Origin: Nautilia profundicola AmH | Lineage (GTDB): Bacteria > Campylobacterota > Campylobacteria > Campylobacterales > Nautiliaceae | Length of the DNA: 64,000 nucleotides | Assembly (NCBI RefSeq): GCF_000021725.1 | Contig: NC_012115.1 | Span: 1,379,408 to 1,443,407 of the forward strand | Reading direction: 5' to 3' | Part shown: in pieces, positions 19,611-28,786 of the stretch | Position numbering within the stretch: position 1 is the first letter of the stretch | How the letters are laid out: the number at the start of each line of letters is the position of its first letter | Translations under genes and position numbers: made by a program | Notes under the pieces: generated by a model | Seen by the model: the letters and a program-made list of their open reading frames with translations, nothing else | The model's database searches: none | Told to the model about the DNA's origin: nothing

Positions 19611-20176
19611 AAATTTTAGATATTCTTGATAAAATTATCGGACTGCTAAATGAATTTATAGCCTCCTTCGGCATAGCCGCAGGAGTGCTTTTGGCTTTTA
19701 TAAACGTTGTAGCAAGATTTGTATTTCATGAAGGTATAGACTGGGCATTTGAACTTACAAATTATTTATTTATATGGTCAGCATTTTTCGGTGCAAGTTA
19801 CTGCTTTAGAAAAGAATGTCATATAAGAGTTACGATACTTTTAGACATATTACCTGCAAAATTAGCAAAATTTTCTTCACTTTTGGCACACTTAATTACT
19901 TTGGCTTATTTACTCGCAGTTGCATATTACGGTTACCTGTTTATATTTGATCCGGATTTCGGGCTTAAAGCCAGCGGAGAAGTTAGTGTGGATTTAAATA
20001 TTCCTATGTGGATTCCTTATATTGTAATTCCTATAGCTTTTGTAACCGCTGCATATAGAATTACTCAAAAAACAATTGAACTAATCAAAACTCCGGCAGA
20101 AGAAGTGGTAACAAAAACGGAACACGAAATGATTATTGAGGAGATGGAGTTACAAATGAGAGAGGTTAAAAAATGA
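19607..20176 (+). CDS. dctQ: TRAP transporter small permease DctQ
   Basis: DctQ is the small four-helix membrane subunit of the TRAP transporter. The 189-aa protein has four hydrophobic segments and the family pattern FELTNYLFIWSAFFGASYCFRK. Its C-terminal tail is charged and cytoplasmic. It overlaps dctP and dctM by 4 bp each (ATGA junctions), which implies coupled translation in one operon. Confidence 0.92.
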   Translation: MKILDILDKIIGLLNEFIASFGIAAGVLLAFINVVARFVFHEGIDWAFELTNYLFIWSAFFGASYCFRKECHIRVTILLDILPAKLAKFSSLLAHLITLAYLLAVAYYGYLFIFDPDFGLKASGEVSVDLNIPMWIPYIVIPIAFVTAAYRITQKTIELIKTPAEEVVTKTEHEMIIEEMELQMREVKK

Positions 20177-21459
20177 TAGTTGGTGTATTATTCGGAATAT
20201 TTTTTCTGCTTCTTTTTTTAAGTGTTCCCGTCGGAGTTGCATTAGGTGCTTCAACTTTTATAACTTCTTATTTTTTTGAAGGACCGGAAAGTTTAATAGA
20301 CCTTGCGAGTGCCGTATTTTCAAAACTTGACAAATACGCTCTTATGGCTATTCCAATGTTTATACTCGCTGGTAATTTACTTAGTAAAGGTAGTAGCGCA
20401 AGAAGAATAGTTGATTTTGCCAGAACATTCGTAGGACATTTACCAGGAGGTCTTCCGATTGCGGCGATTTTCGCAAGTATTATCTTTGCTGCGGTTTCCG
20501 GAAGTTCTCCGGCGACAGTTGCGGCAATCGGATCAATTATGTTCGGCGCCATTACCGCTGCTGGATATCCTAAAAGCTATGCGGTAGGAACCATTACCGC
20601 ATCGGGAAGTTTAGGAATTTTAATTCCTCCGAGCATTGTTATGATTATTTACGGTGTTACTGCGGAAGTCAGTATCGGTAAGTTGTTTATAGCTGGTATT
20701 ATTCCGGGTCTTTTAATAGGATTCATGCTTATGGCTGTAACATATATCGGTGCAAAAAGACTGGGTTTCAAAAGAACCGAACCGGCCCCTTGGAGTGAAA
20801 AATGGAAAAAATTCAAAGAATCCTTCTGGGCCCTTATGACCATCGTAATCATTATAGGCGGTATATACGGAGGGATATTTACTCCAACGGAAGCTGCAGC
20901 TGTGAGTGCGGTGTGGGCTTTATTTATAGCAATATTTATTTATAAAGACATTAAAATCACAGAGCTTAAAACGGTGTTTTTGGAAAGTGCAAAAACGAGT
21001 GCAATGATTATGTTTATCATAGCAAACGCATCAATATTCGCATATTTTCTAACACTTGAAAACATCCCTCAGATGCTTAGCGATTTTGTGGTTCAAATGC
21101 ATCTTAATAAAATAATGTTTTTAGTGGCAGTTAACATATTGCTTCTTATAGCAGGGAACTTTATGGAACCAAGCTCAATTATTATGATTATGGTACCACT
21201 TTTATTACCTGTGGCAACCATGCTTGGAATTGACCCGATTCACTTCGGTGTAATAATTACAATCAATATGGAACTCGGTATGTTAACCCCTCCTGTAGGA
21301 CTTAATCTATTCGTTGCAAGCGGTATTACCGGACTGTCTATCAAAGAGGTAGTAAAAGCCGTAATGCCTTGGTTTTTCGTTATTTTCGTAGGTTTATTGC
21401 TAATTACTTACATCCCACAAATCTCTTTATGGCTTCCGGAAGTCATGATGGGCAATTGA
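20173..21459 (+). CDS. dctM: TRAP transporter large permease DctM
   Basis: DctM carries the sodium-driven transport path. The 428-aa protein is almost entirely hydrophobic, with about twelve helices and family motifs SVPVGVALG, ALMAIPMFILAGNLL, AAVSGSSPATVAAIGSIM, LIPPSIVMIIYG and GMLTPPVGLNLFV. It ends the dctPQM operon. There is no adjacent two-component sensor or regulator, unlike many dct loci. Confidence 0.95.
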   Translation: MIVGVLFGIFFLLLFLSVPVGVALGASTFITSYFFEGPESLIDLASAVFSKLDKYALMAIPMFILAGNLLSKGSSARRIVDFARTFVGHLPGGLPIAAIFASIIFAAVSGSSPATVAAIGSIMFGAITAAGYPKSYAVGTITASGSLGILIPPSIVMIIYGVTAEVSIGKLFIAGIIPGLLIGFMLMAVTYIGAKRLGFKRTEPAPWSEKWKKFKESFWALMTIVIIIGGIYGGIFTPTEAAAVSAVWALFIAIFIYKDIKITELKTVFLESAKTSAMIMFIIANASIFAYFLTLENIPQMLSDFVVQMHLNKIMFLVAVNILLLIAGNFMEPSSIIMIMVPLLLPVATMLGIDPIHFGVIITINMELGMLTPPVGLNLFVASGITGLSIKEVVKAVMPWFFVIFVGLLLITYIPQISLWLPEVMMGN

Positions 21460-21582
21460 TTCTCCCTTTTTGCCTTTTTCAATTTCATAATTTATATTAT
21501 ATAATGTAAAAAATTAATTAAATTAATTCATATAAGTTTAGTAGAAGTAACTAAAATTTTTTAAATTTGTAGCTAAAAAATA

Positions 21583-21611
21583 TTGACTTTTTTGCTTTTT
21601 TCTATTATAAT
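21583..21611 (+). promoter_or_regulatory. Strong sigma-70 promoter of groES-groEL
   Basis: TTGACT at 21583-21588 is separated by 17 bases from TATAAT at 21606-21611, the best -35/-10 pair I saw in the window. The ATG follows 40 bases later after AAAGGAGG. Confidence 0.75.
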
Positions 21612-21616
21612 TCCGT

Positions 21617-21635
21617 CAGTTAAAATAAATAACTG
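21617..21635. promoter_or_regulatory. Inverted repeat in the groES leader
   Basis: CAGTTA and TAACTG form 6-bp arms around AAATAAA just downstream of the -10 box. It is not a CIRCE element (TTAGCACTC-N9-GAGTGCTAA). It could be an operator for another heat-shock repressor or chance. Confidence 0.3.
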
Positions 21636-21650
21636 CTAAAGGAGGCGGAA

Positions 21651-23571
<1,921 letters not shown>

Positions 23572-23595
23572 CCACATTTCCAAAAGCCACAAAAT

Positions 23596-23620
23596 CCCGA
23601 TTTTTCGGGCTTTTTAGCCC
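23596..23620. terminator. Bidirectional terminator at the left end of the element
   Basis: CCCGA-TTTT-TCGGG followed by CTTTTT is a rho-independent terminator for groEL. It overlaps a second hairpin GGGCT-TTTT-AGCCC. On the minus strand the first hairpin is followed by ATTTTG, so it may also stop the leftward element operon ending at 23716. Confidence 0.75.
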
Positions 23621-23648
23621 ACTAAAACGAAAATTTGGTTAAAAAAAA

Positions 23649-23658
23649 TGGTTACACA
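23649..23658 (+). promoter_or_regulatory. Possible integrase arm-type site, left end
   Basis: TGGTTACACA recurs in the same orientation at 33521-33529 (TGGTTACAC) and 33533-33542, next to the integrase gene. Similar words at both ends of an element beside an integrase suggest arm-binding sites. Confidence 0.35.
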
Positions 23659-23715
23659 TAATACTAAAACGTTACTAAATTAAAAATAAATTAAACAAGA
23701 AAAAAAGGAAAGAAG

Positions 23716-24081
23716 TTATTTAGTAGCTAACCGGTTGTAGATGTTGTTTAAAGTGATAAGAGTATTTTTAGCAAATAACGCCGTCTGCTTAATTTCTTCT
23801 TTTTCGTCGTCGTCCAACTCCCGGATGTTTATACGTTGAAGTATTTTTTGAATAAACATAATATTGTAATATGCTTTTTCTTTTAGCTTAAATAACTTTA
23901 ACTTAATTAATACACGTTCTTTAAAATTGTCTTTTACCGGCTTTATACCGGATAATGAATCGTTTAATTTTTCGATTTCTTCCGTTAATTCTTTTAATTC
24001 TTCTATAAGTTCCTCAAGTTTATCAAGGAACGCGTAATAATTATTATCGGCCTTTACGTATGAATCGCCTTTTATTTTCAT
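23716..24081 (-). CDS. Hypothetical coiled-coil protein of the element
   Basis: A 121-aa charged helical protein with a heptad-like stretch (DKLEELIEELKELTEEIEKL). It has no signal peptide, membrane span or recognised motif. It is the last gene of the leftward operon that starts at 25509, and overlaps the preceding gene by 4 bp (ATGA), so translation is probably coupled. I do not recognise a family. Confidence 0.7.
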   Translation of the reverse strand: MKIKGDSYVKADNNYYAFLDKLEELIEELKELTEEIEKLNDSLSGIKPVKDNFKERVLIKLKLFKLKEKAYYNIMFIQKILQRINIRELDDDEKEEIKQTALFAKNTLITLNNIYNRLATK

Positions 24082-24311
24082 ACTTCCAACCCTTTTAAAA
24101 ATTCTTTTAACTGCCTTTCAAGCTCTTGATTAACTTTCTTTTTATGTTCCCGTTCCATTTCCGATATTTCTTTTTTATAATGTTTTTTTATATATTGTTC
24201 GGCTTCCCATTTTCCAGGAAACTCACGCATAAGTAAGCCGAGCAACTCGTCTGCTTGCTTTTCACCATATTTATTTGCAAAATATATAATAAATCTAAAT
24301 ATCAAACTCAT
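24078..24311 (-). CDS. Small hypothetical protein of the element
   Basis: A 77-aa protein with an N-terminal hydrophobic stretch (MSLIFRFIIYFANKYGEKQADELLGLL) and a very charged C-terminal helix (SEMEREHKKKVNQELERQL). The leader could be an amphipathic helix rather than a true membrane span. It overlaps both neighbours by 4 bp with ATGA junctions. The function is unknown. Confidence 0.65.
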   Translation of the reverse strand: MSLIFRFIIYFANKYGEKQADELLGLLMREFPGKWEAEQYIKKHYKKEISEMEREHKKKVNQELERQLKEFLKGLEV

Positions 24312-25369
24312 CTTTGTAACCCCCTTTCTTTTTTAGGTTTAATTTCTGAAATATCAAGCCCATATAGTTCTTTTTTAATATCATTAAATAGTTCTTTATA
24401 TTCCGGGTCTTTCAGTATGCTTGAAATTTCCTTATTAAAAACGGCTTCGCTTAATTCCCCTTTTTCCGCCATTGTAAACAAATCTTTCGATATATCACTA
24501 TTTGCGTGAGCGTGAGCGTATGTAAGCATTTTTGCAAATTCTTCCGGCGTTAAGTTTGTAAATACTTGTTTTAATAAGTTATATTTTAAGTTATTGTTTA
24601 ATAGAAGTTCGGTAGCCGATAAAAACTTACTATTAATATTATTCCCGTGATTATATAAGTTTTCGGCGACTACATTTTCAAACGATTCTAATTCCGAAAG
24701 ATTAACGTCTTTATCTGTGACTTTATGCGTTAATAAAAGCACTTGTTCGCCCGCCTCTTCTTTTATTTCTGCGTCAATTTCATTTTTAGTTTCTTTCAGG
24801 TTTTCGATTAATAATGTTTGTTCTTCCTCTGGAAGTAACGTTAATTCTTTTAAAGATTCTTTTTCAAGTTCTTCATATTTTCCGTCGTTAAGTAACTTTT
24901 TAATTTTTTTAAGATAAGTATCTGTTTCGTTTTTTAACGTAATATTATTAATATGTTTTAACGCTAACTGTTTAAATTGATTCGCCCATATTTCGCCGGC
25001 AACTGAATACGTTTCTGCGACGTTCTTTAAAAGCAGGAACGGCATTAATATATGTAATGTGGAAAATTTAACATTACTTTTATACTGAAGGTTTTTAAAC
25101 AGTTTTTCGTTTATCTTATCCAGTTCGTCAATTTCTTTTAATTTCTGCTCCGCTTTTTCCCGTAAAGAGGAAAAATATTGATTTACGATATTTTCATCGA
25201 TGTTATATTTTTCTGCCAAATAATTAATTATTTGTTTTTGTTTATTAATATCTTTTGTTTTTATATAGCCGTTTACCAGTGCTTTTGTTTCTTTATCTTC
25301 CGATATATCATTAAAAAACTTTTGCAAGTTTTGTAAAACTTCAGTCGTGTTCGTGTTTACTGCTTCCAT
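24308..25369 (-). CDS. Hypothetical 353-aa protein of the element
   Basis: The largest protein of the left-end operon, acidic and almost wholly helical. A moderately hydrophobic segment near residues 105-125 (FSTLHILMPFLLLKNVAETY) is the only possible membrane-associated part. There are no cysteine clusters, P-loop or nuclease motifs. Its ATG overlaps the stop of the 46-aa gene upstream (TAATG) and its end overlaps the 77-aa gene. I do not recognise a family; conjugation accessory, plasmid maintenance or cargo roles are all possible. Confidence 0.75.
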   Translation of the reverse strand: MEAVNTNTTEVLQNLQKFFNDISEDKETKALVNGYIKTKDINKQKQIINYLAEKYNIDENIVNQYFSSLREKAEQKLKEIDELDKINEKLFKNLQYKSNVKFSTLHILMPFLLLKNVAETYSVAGEIWANQFKQLALKHINNITLKNETDTYLKKIKKLLNDGKYEELEKESLKELTLLPEEEQTLLIENLKETKNEIDAEIKEEAGEQVLLLTHKVTDKDVNLSELESFENVVAENLYNHGNNINSKFLSATELLLNNNLKYNLLKQVFTNLTPEEFAKMLTYAHAHANSDISKDLFTMAEKGELSEAVFNKEISSILKDPEYKELFNDIKKELYGLDISEIKPKKERGLQR

Positions 25370-25509
25370 TACTGACCCCCTTTTAATGTTTTAAGAAGAT
25401 TTCCGATTTTATAATCCGATGGATTTATCTTATATGTATATATATAGGTTTCCCTAACATATATATAAATAAGGTAACTGATTATTATAATTTTGAATAG
25501 TGTTTCCAT
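25369..25509 (-). CDS. 46-aa single-span membrane peptide, first gene of left operon
   Basis: A short frame starts METLFKIIIISYLIYIYV, a clear hydrophobic helix, followed by a polar tail ending LLKTLKGGQ. The start follows GAAAGGA at nine bases and the stop overlaps the next start (TAATG), so it looks translated and coupled to the 353-aa gene. A TATTTATAAG box lies upstream at 25549-25562. Small hydrophobic peptides like this occur as entry-exclusion, holin-like or toxin peptides, but nothing decides between these. Confidence 0.6.
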   Translation of the reverse strand: METLFKIIIISYLIYIYVRETYIYTYKINPSDYKIGNLLKTLKGGQ

Positions 25510-25540
25510 TGTCGTTTTTCCTTTCGTATTTTTTTTGGAT

Positions 25541-25562
25541 TACCTATATATTTATAAGTTTA
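25541..25562 (-). promoter_or_regulatory. TATTTATAAG box upstream of the left operon
   Basis: TACCTATATATTTATAAGTTTA matches the better boxes at 30780-30799 and 27983-28004 in its TACCTAT and TTTATAAG parts, with an extended middle. It may be a half-operator for the element's RHH protein. Confidence 0.35.
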
Positions 25563-25581
25563 AAAAAAGGAAATTAAAAAG

Positions 25582-26934
25582 TTAAATATTAATATCGTGT
25601 AGATTTTTTTGTGGATTTTTAGAAAGAATTTGAGCGATATAGTTTTCTTGAAGATTATAAAAAGCTCTTTTAAATTCTGCCGACCCGCGAGGCTCTAAGT
25701 CCATAATATTTTTCCCGTTAGCCGTTGCAAGTTTAAATATTTCATGGGCTACTTCCGTGTCGCTCACCGCCGGGTTTGCATTCGCGGTTATTGAATCCGG
25801 ACTAACTTTTAAATATAAGTTTTTATCTTTGTTTCCGACTAAAATTTCATCGTCTTCCGTCTTTTTAAAAAAATAATCGTCCATAGATATACCCATTCTT
25901 TTAAGGCTCTTATAATCATTATTAATTAATTTACTAAACACGTATAACTTTTTATTAAAGTCGTTTTTTCCGGTTTTTTTAAGATTTACCGAATTTGAAA
26001 AAAGGATTTTTTTGTTTATTTTTTCTTTAAGTTCTGATAATTTTTTTTCAACTTCCGCCGCCGTTTTAGCGTTTAAGGATTTTTTAAGATTACTTAAAAT
26101 TTTATAATCCTCCGCCGTAAATATTTTTTGTTCCGCGTCACGGTTTGCTTGAATCATTTTCCTGCGTAATTCTGAAATTTCTTTTTTCAAGGCAGAAACA
26201 TTTTTCCCGGTTTCCTTTCTGTATTCCGTAAACATTTGTTTATATTTGTTTAACTCATTTTTTAACGTTTCGTTTTCGTTTTTTAACTTTCGGTTTTCCA
26301 TTTTTAATTTTAAATTTTCCGCTCTTGATACATCTTTCATTTTTTCTTTTTTAACGGCTTCTGCTTCCGATTTTTTTCTTTCTTTATATTCATAAATATT
26401 GACGTGTTTTTTTGTTTTATCAGGACGTCCACGTTCCATGTTTAAAATTTGGGCAACTTCGTCTTGTAACTGCCTCAATACGTGTATATTTAATTTATTT
26501 CTTTTAACACTATTTCCGTTACTATCGAGGCCACTAAACATTATATGAGCGTGCCAATTTACGTGTTTTTTGCCGTCTTCGTTAATGAACCCCTCGTCGC
26601 GATGTAACGCGATTTGATAAACTTTTACGTCAAGTTTTTCTTCAAGCATACGTGCGACCTTTTTAACGTCCTCAAGTGAATGATGTTCATCAAGATTTAT
26701 TAAAGCATTCATCAACGTTATAGCTCTTTTTTGTAACTTTTGTCCTGTTCTTTCTGTATATTTTTCGCTTTTTATTTTTAAATCTTCACGATAAAGTTTA
26801 ATAGCTTCTTCCGCCGGTTTATCGTATTCGTTTGTCGCGTCTTTAAATATACTATTATTAGTTTCTTTTTCACGCGTGTTATGCCAAAATTCGCCAAGAT
26901 TAGCTTTTTGAATGTTTATAGAACTTTTCCTCAT
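25582..26934 (-). CDS. mobV: MobV-family relaxase (plasmid mobilization protein)
   Basis: MobV relaxases nick one strand at oriT and pilot it into a recipient. The N-terminus IQKANLGEFWHNTREKET lines up with the MobM/Pre signature (NLG..F.HN.R..ET), where the histidine (here H18) is the known catalytic residue of pMV158 MobM. The metal-binding HUH cluster follows: H111 in ALHRDEG, then HVNWHAHIMFSGLD with H124, H128 and H130. Residues 190-270 are a long coiled coil, and the C-terminal 150 residues are unfamiliar. At 450 aa it has a normal length. It lies directly downstream of a large palindrome, a candidate oriT. No coupling protein is encoded. Confidence 0.85.
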   Translation of the reverse strand: MRKSSINIQKANLGEFWHNTREKETNNSIFKDATNEYDKPAEEAIKLYREDLKIKSEKYTERTGQKLQKRAITLMNALINLDEHHSLEDVKKVARMLEEKLDVKVYQIALHRDEGFINEDGKKHVNWHAHIMFSGLDSNGNSVKRNKLNIHVLRQLQDEVAQILNMERGRPDKTKKHVNIYEYKERKKSEAEAVKKEKMKDVSRAENLKLKMENRKLKNENETLKNELNKYKQMFTEYRKETGKNVSALKKEISELRRKMIQANRDAEQKIFTAEDYKILSNLKKSLNAKTAAEVEKKLSELKEKINKKILFSNSVNLKKTGKNDFNKKLYVFSKLINNDYKSLKRMGISMDDYFFKKTEDDEILVGNKDKNLYLKVSPDSITANANPAVSDTEVAHEIFKLATANGKNIMDLEPRGSAEFKRAFYNLQENYIAQILSKNPQKNLHDINI

Positions 26935-26962
26935 TTATATCCTTTTTATTATTCTTTTTAGA

Positions 26963-27063
26963 CGAGCTCGCGAGGAATAAAAACTCACGCAACACCGTAA
27001 GGTGTGGAGTGAGGCCTCACTCCACACCTGCCAGGGCAGATGTGAGTGAGCCTCGCAAGCTCG
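26963..27063. other. Nested palindromes upstream of the relaxase, candidate oriT
   Basis: A perfect 28-bp palindrome with 14-bp arms (GGTGTGGAGTGAGG and its complement) occupies 27001-27028. It is nested in outer arms CGAGCTCGCGAGG (26963-26975) and CCTCGCAAGCTCG (27051-27063), complementary at 12 of 13 positions, with ACTCAC/GTGAGT between. The GC-rich block stands out from the AT-rich element. MobV oriTs lie just upstream of mob, as here, but the pMV158 nick sequence (TAGTGTG/TTA) is not present, so a terminator or other structured site is possible. Confidence 0.5.
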
Positions 27064-27065
27064 GG

Positions 27066-27215
27066 TTAATAATTCCCGGTTAATTCTTCTTGGATTTGTT
27101 TTTCCAGGTCTTTAATTTCTGTTTTTAATTTTTCAACTTTCGCAGATAATTTTGCTTCCTCTTTCTGTTTTTCTTCAAGTCTTTTCAGTAACTTGTTTAG
27201 TTTTCTTGCGTCCAT
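27066..27215 (-). CDS. 49-aa coiled-coil protein upstream of the oriT-like region
   Basis: The frame reads MDARKLNKLLKRLEEKQKEE and continues as one long heptad helix to TGNY. A strong AAAGGAGT ribosome site lies 8 bases before the ATG. Small helical proteins beside oriT are often relaxase helpers, but this is only position-based. It is separated from the relaxase by the palindrome. Confidence 0.6.
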   Translation of the reverse strand: MDARKLNKLLKRLEEKQKEEAKLSAKVEKLKTEIKDLEKQIQEELTGNY

Positions 27216-27250
27216 TTTTAGATACTCCTTTGTTTTTTATTTACATTATT

Positions 27251-27265
27251 TATTTATAAGATTTA
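27251..27265 (-). promoter_or_regulatory. TATTTATAAG box upstream of the 49-aa gene
   Basis: TATTTATAAGATTTA keeps the right half of the element's repeated operator-like sequence (TATTTATAAGTATTTA) about 36 bases before the start codon. The left half is not conserved. Confidence 0.35.
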
Positions 27266-27293
27266 TTTTCGGATAAAAAAAAAGAAAGAAAAA

Positions 27294-27671
27294 TTAAAAG
27301 GGGATAAAGTCTTTATTTTCTTTTTCTAACTTTAAAATACTTTCCGCACTTTTAATTCTTTCCTTTGTAAAAAACGCGTTTAAAGTTTCAAATTCATTTT
27401 GAACTGACAAAGTAATTCGGAAAAGTTTATTACTTATGCTTTTTATTTTACGGAAGTCTTTTTCTTTTAACGCCTGCCGGAATTGTAAATTTAAAGCCGG
27501 CAGAAGTTCAAGGTATTCGTCAAGTCTGATTAAATAATACAACGCTTCTTTTTTTTCATAATTACGAAAATAACTATATGCTTTTAACAACGCGTCAAAA
27601 CTTGTTTTATAATTTTGAGCGAGGAACTGTAACGCGGTGGTTTGAAACTCGACTTTATATCTGTCGTCCAT
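27294..27671 (-). CDS. Hypothetical helical protein of the element
   Basis: A 125-aa soluble helical protein, starting MDDRYKVEFQTTALQFLAQN. It has no motif known to me. It starts two bases after the 79-aa gene, so the two are one operon. The text (YSYFRNYEKKEALYYLIRLDEYL) suggests a helical-repeat or four-helix fold, perhaps a small protein-interaction unit. Confidence 0.65.
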   Translation of the reverse strand: MDDRYKVEFQTTALQFLAQNYKTSFDALLKAYSYFRNYEKKEALYYLIRLDEYLELLPALNLQFRQALKEKDFRKIKSISNKLFRITLSVQNEFETLNAFFTKERIKSAESILKLEKENKDFIPF

Positions 27672-27673
27672 TT

Positions 27674-27913
27674 TTAAAACCTTTCGTCTATTTTTTTATA
27701 GATTTGTTTTAATTCTTTTTCAATTCTTTTTATATCTTTTTTTGCCATTTTTTCTTTTTGTTTTATTAGTTTTAATAAATGCCCGTCTTCATCTTCTTTT
27801 AAATCGCTTTTTATTCTAATAGCAGTTTCTAAATCATTAATGTTAATTTGCAATTTAGCTTCAAGAACTTTAATGTGAAAAAGATAACTGTCTTTTAATG
27901 TTATTTTTTTCAT
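27674..27913 (-). CDS. Hypothetical 79-aa coiled-coil protein of the element
   Basis: A small lysine/glutamate-rich helical protein (MKKITLKDSYLFHIKVLEAK...). It is the first gene of a unit with a near-ideal operator-promoter upstream (27971-28004). No family is recognised. The ribosome site is GGAAAGGAA, seven to eight bases before the ATG. Confidence 0.65.
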   Translation of the reverse strand: MKKITLKDSYLFHIKVLEAKLQININDLETAIRIKSDLKEDEDGHLLKLIKQKEKMAKKDIKRIEKELKQIYKKIDERF

Positions 27914-27970
27914 TTGTAAATTCCTTTCCCGTTCCCGGATTTTTGTTTTTTATTTTTGAATACATAATTA

Positions 27971-28004
27971 ATTATAATATTCAAATACTTATTTATAAGT
28001 ATTT
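27971..28004 (-). promoter_or_regulatory. Promoter with perfect RHH-type operator (box A)
   Basis: A perfect inverted repeat AAATACTTAT-TT-ATAAGTATTT (27983-28004) sits over the -35 region of a leftward promoter with TATAAT at 27976-27971. About 45 bp here are nearly the same as the region upstream of the RHH gene (30768-30813). The layout, an inverted repeat over the -35, is that of CopG-type operators. Confidence 0.6.
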
Positions 28005-28048
28005 ATAATTTTTTTTATTATTTATAAAAAAAAGGGGGATAAAAAGGA

Positions 28049-28786
28049 TTATTTAAGGCGGAAAATTATTGCTTGTGCTACGTTAGTTATGCTTGTGTTT
28101 TGTGCAATTTTTATAAGTTCGTTAATTGTTAATTCTGCTTGCATATTGTATCTTTTTGCTATTACTTTACCGGTTTTGTAATTAATATTTAACTTTATAT
28201 CTTTTTTCAAAACTTCTTTAATTATAACGTCAATTATATCGCTTTTGTTACTTCCGGTTGTAATATAATTAAGGCTTTTATCGAGCGGTAAATTTGCTTG
28301 TAAATCGCTTAAAAAGTATTTTGTGTATTTTTGGTCGTTTATCTTAATATAAAAGTCTTTATCTACGTAAGGGACTCGGTTAACACGAAGATAACTTAAT
28401 AATTTTTTGTTTTTATCATTTGTATAAAAAGAGGGTTTTAATTGTGAATCTTTTTCCCCCGGAAAAAGAAACTCGATATCTTCTGTTTTAAAAAGTTTGG
28501 ATATAAAATAAGTTAACCTGTCAACGTCAATTTTCCCTTTTTCGCGTTTTTCCCGGAATAAATACCCGGCGTTTAACGCAGTGAGGACGCTTTTAGCAAC
28601 GGCTAAAACGTCGTTCCGATATAATAATAACGCTAATTGTTTTTTATCAATTTTAAATGTTTTGTTATTATAATTATAAATATAGTATGTGCCTGAAACT
28701 GACACTTTAACGTTTTTGTATTTCAAATAAATGTGGAAGCCTCTAATCAATTCATTTGCTATTTTAGGGGTTAAATTATTGCTCAT
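28049..28786 (-). CDS. Hypothetical 245-aa protein coupled to the helicase
   Basis: The chosen ATG (MSNNLTPKIANELIRGF) follows AAGGGGG and overlaps the 3' end of the helicase gene by 11 bp, implying a joint role in replication or its control. A longer start would add seven residues inside the helicase gene. It is soluble, mixed alpha/beta and basic, with YYIYNYNNKTFKIDKKQLALLL and a C-terminal helix-rich part. It has no motif I recognise. It could be a replication accessory or a second initiator subunit. Confidence 0.7.
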   Translation of the reverse strand: MSNNLTPKIANELIRGFHIYLKYKNVKVSVSGTYYIYNYNNKTFKIDKKQLALLLYRNDVLAVAKSVLTALNAGYLFREKREKGKIDVDRLTYFISKLFKTEDIEFLFPGEKDSQLKPSFYTNDKNKKLLSYLRVNRVPYVDKDFYIKINDQKYTKYFLSDLQANLPLDKSLNYITTGSNKSDIIDVIIKEVLKKDIKLNINYKTGKVIAKRYNMQAELTINELIKIAQNTSITNVAQAIIFRLK

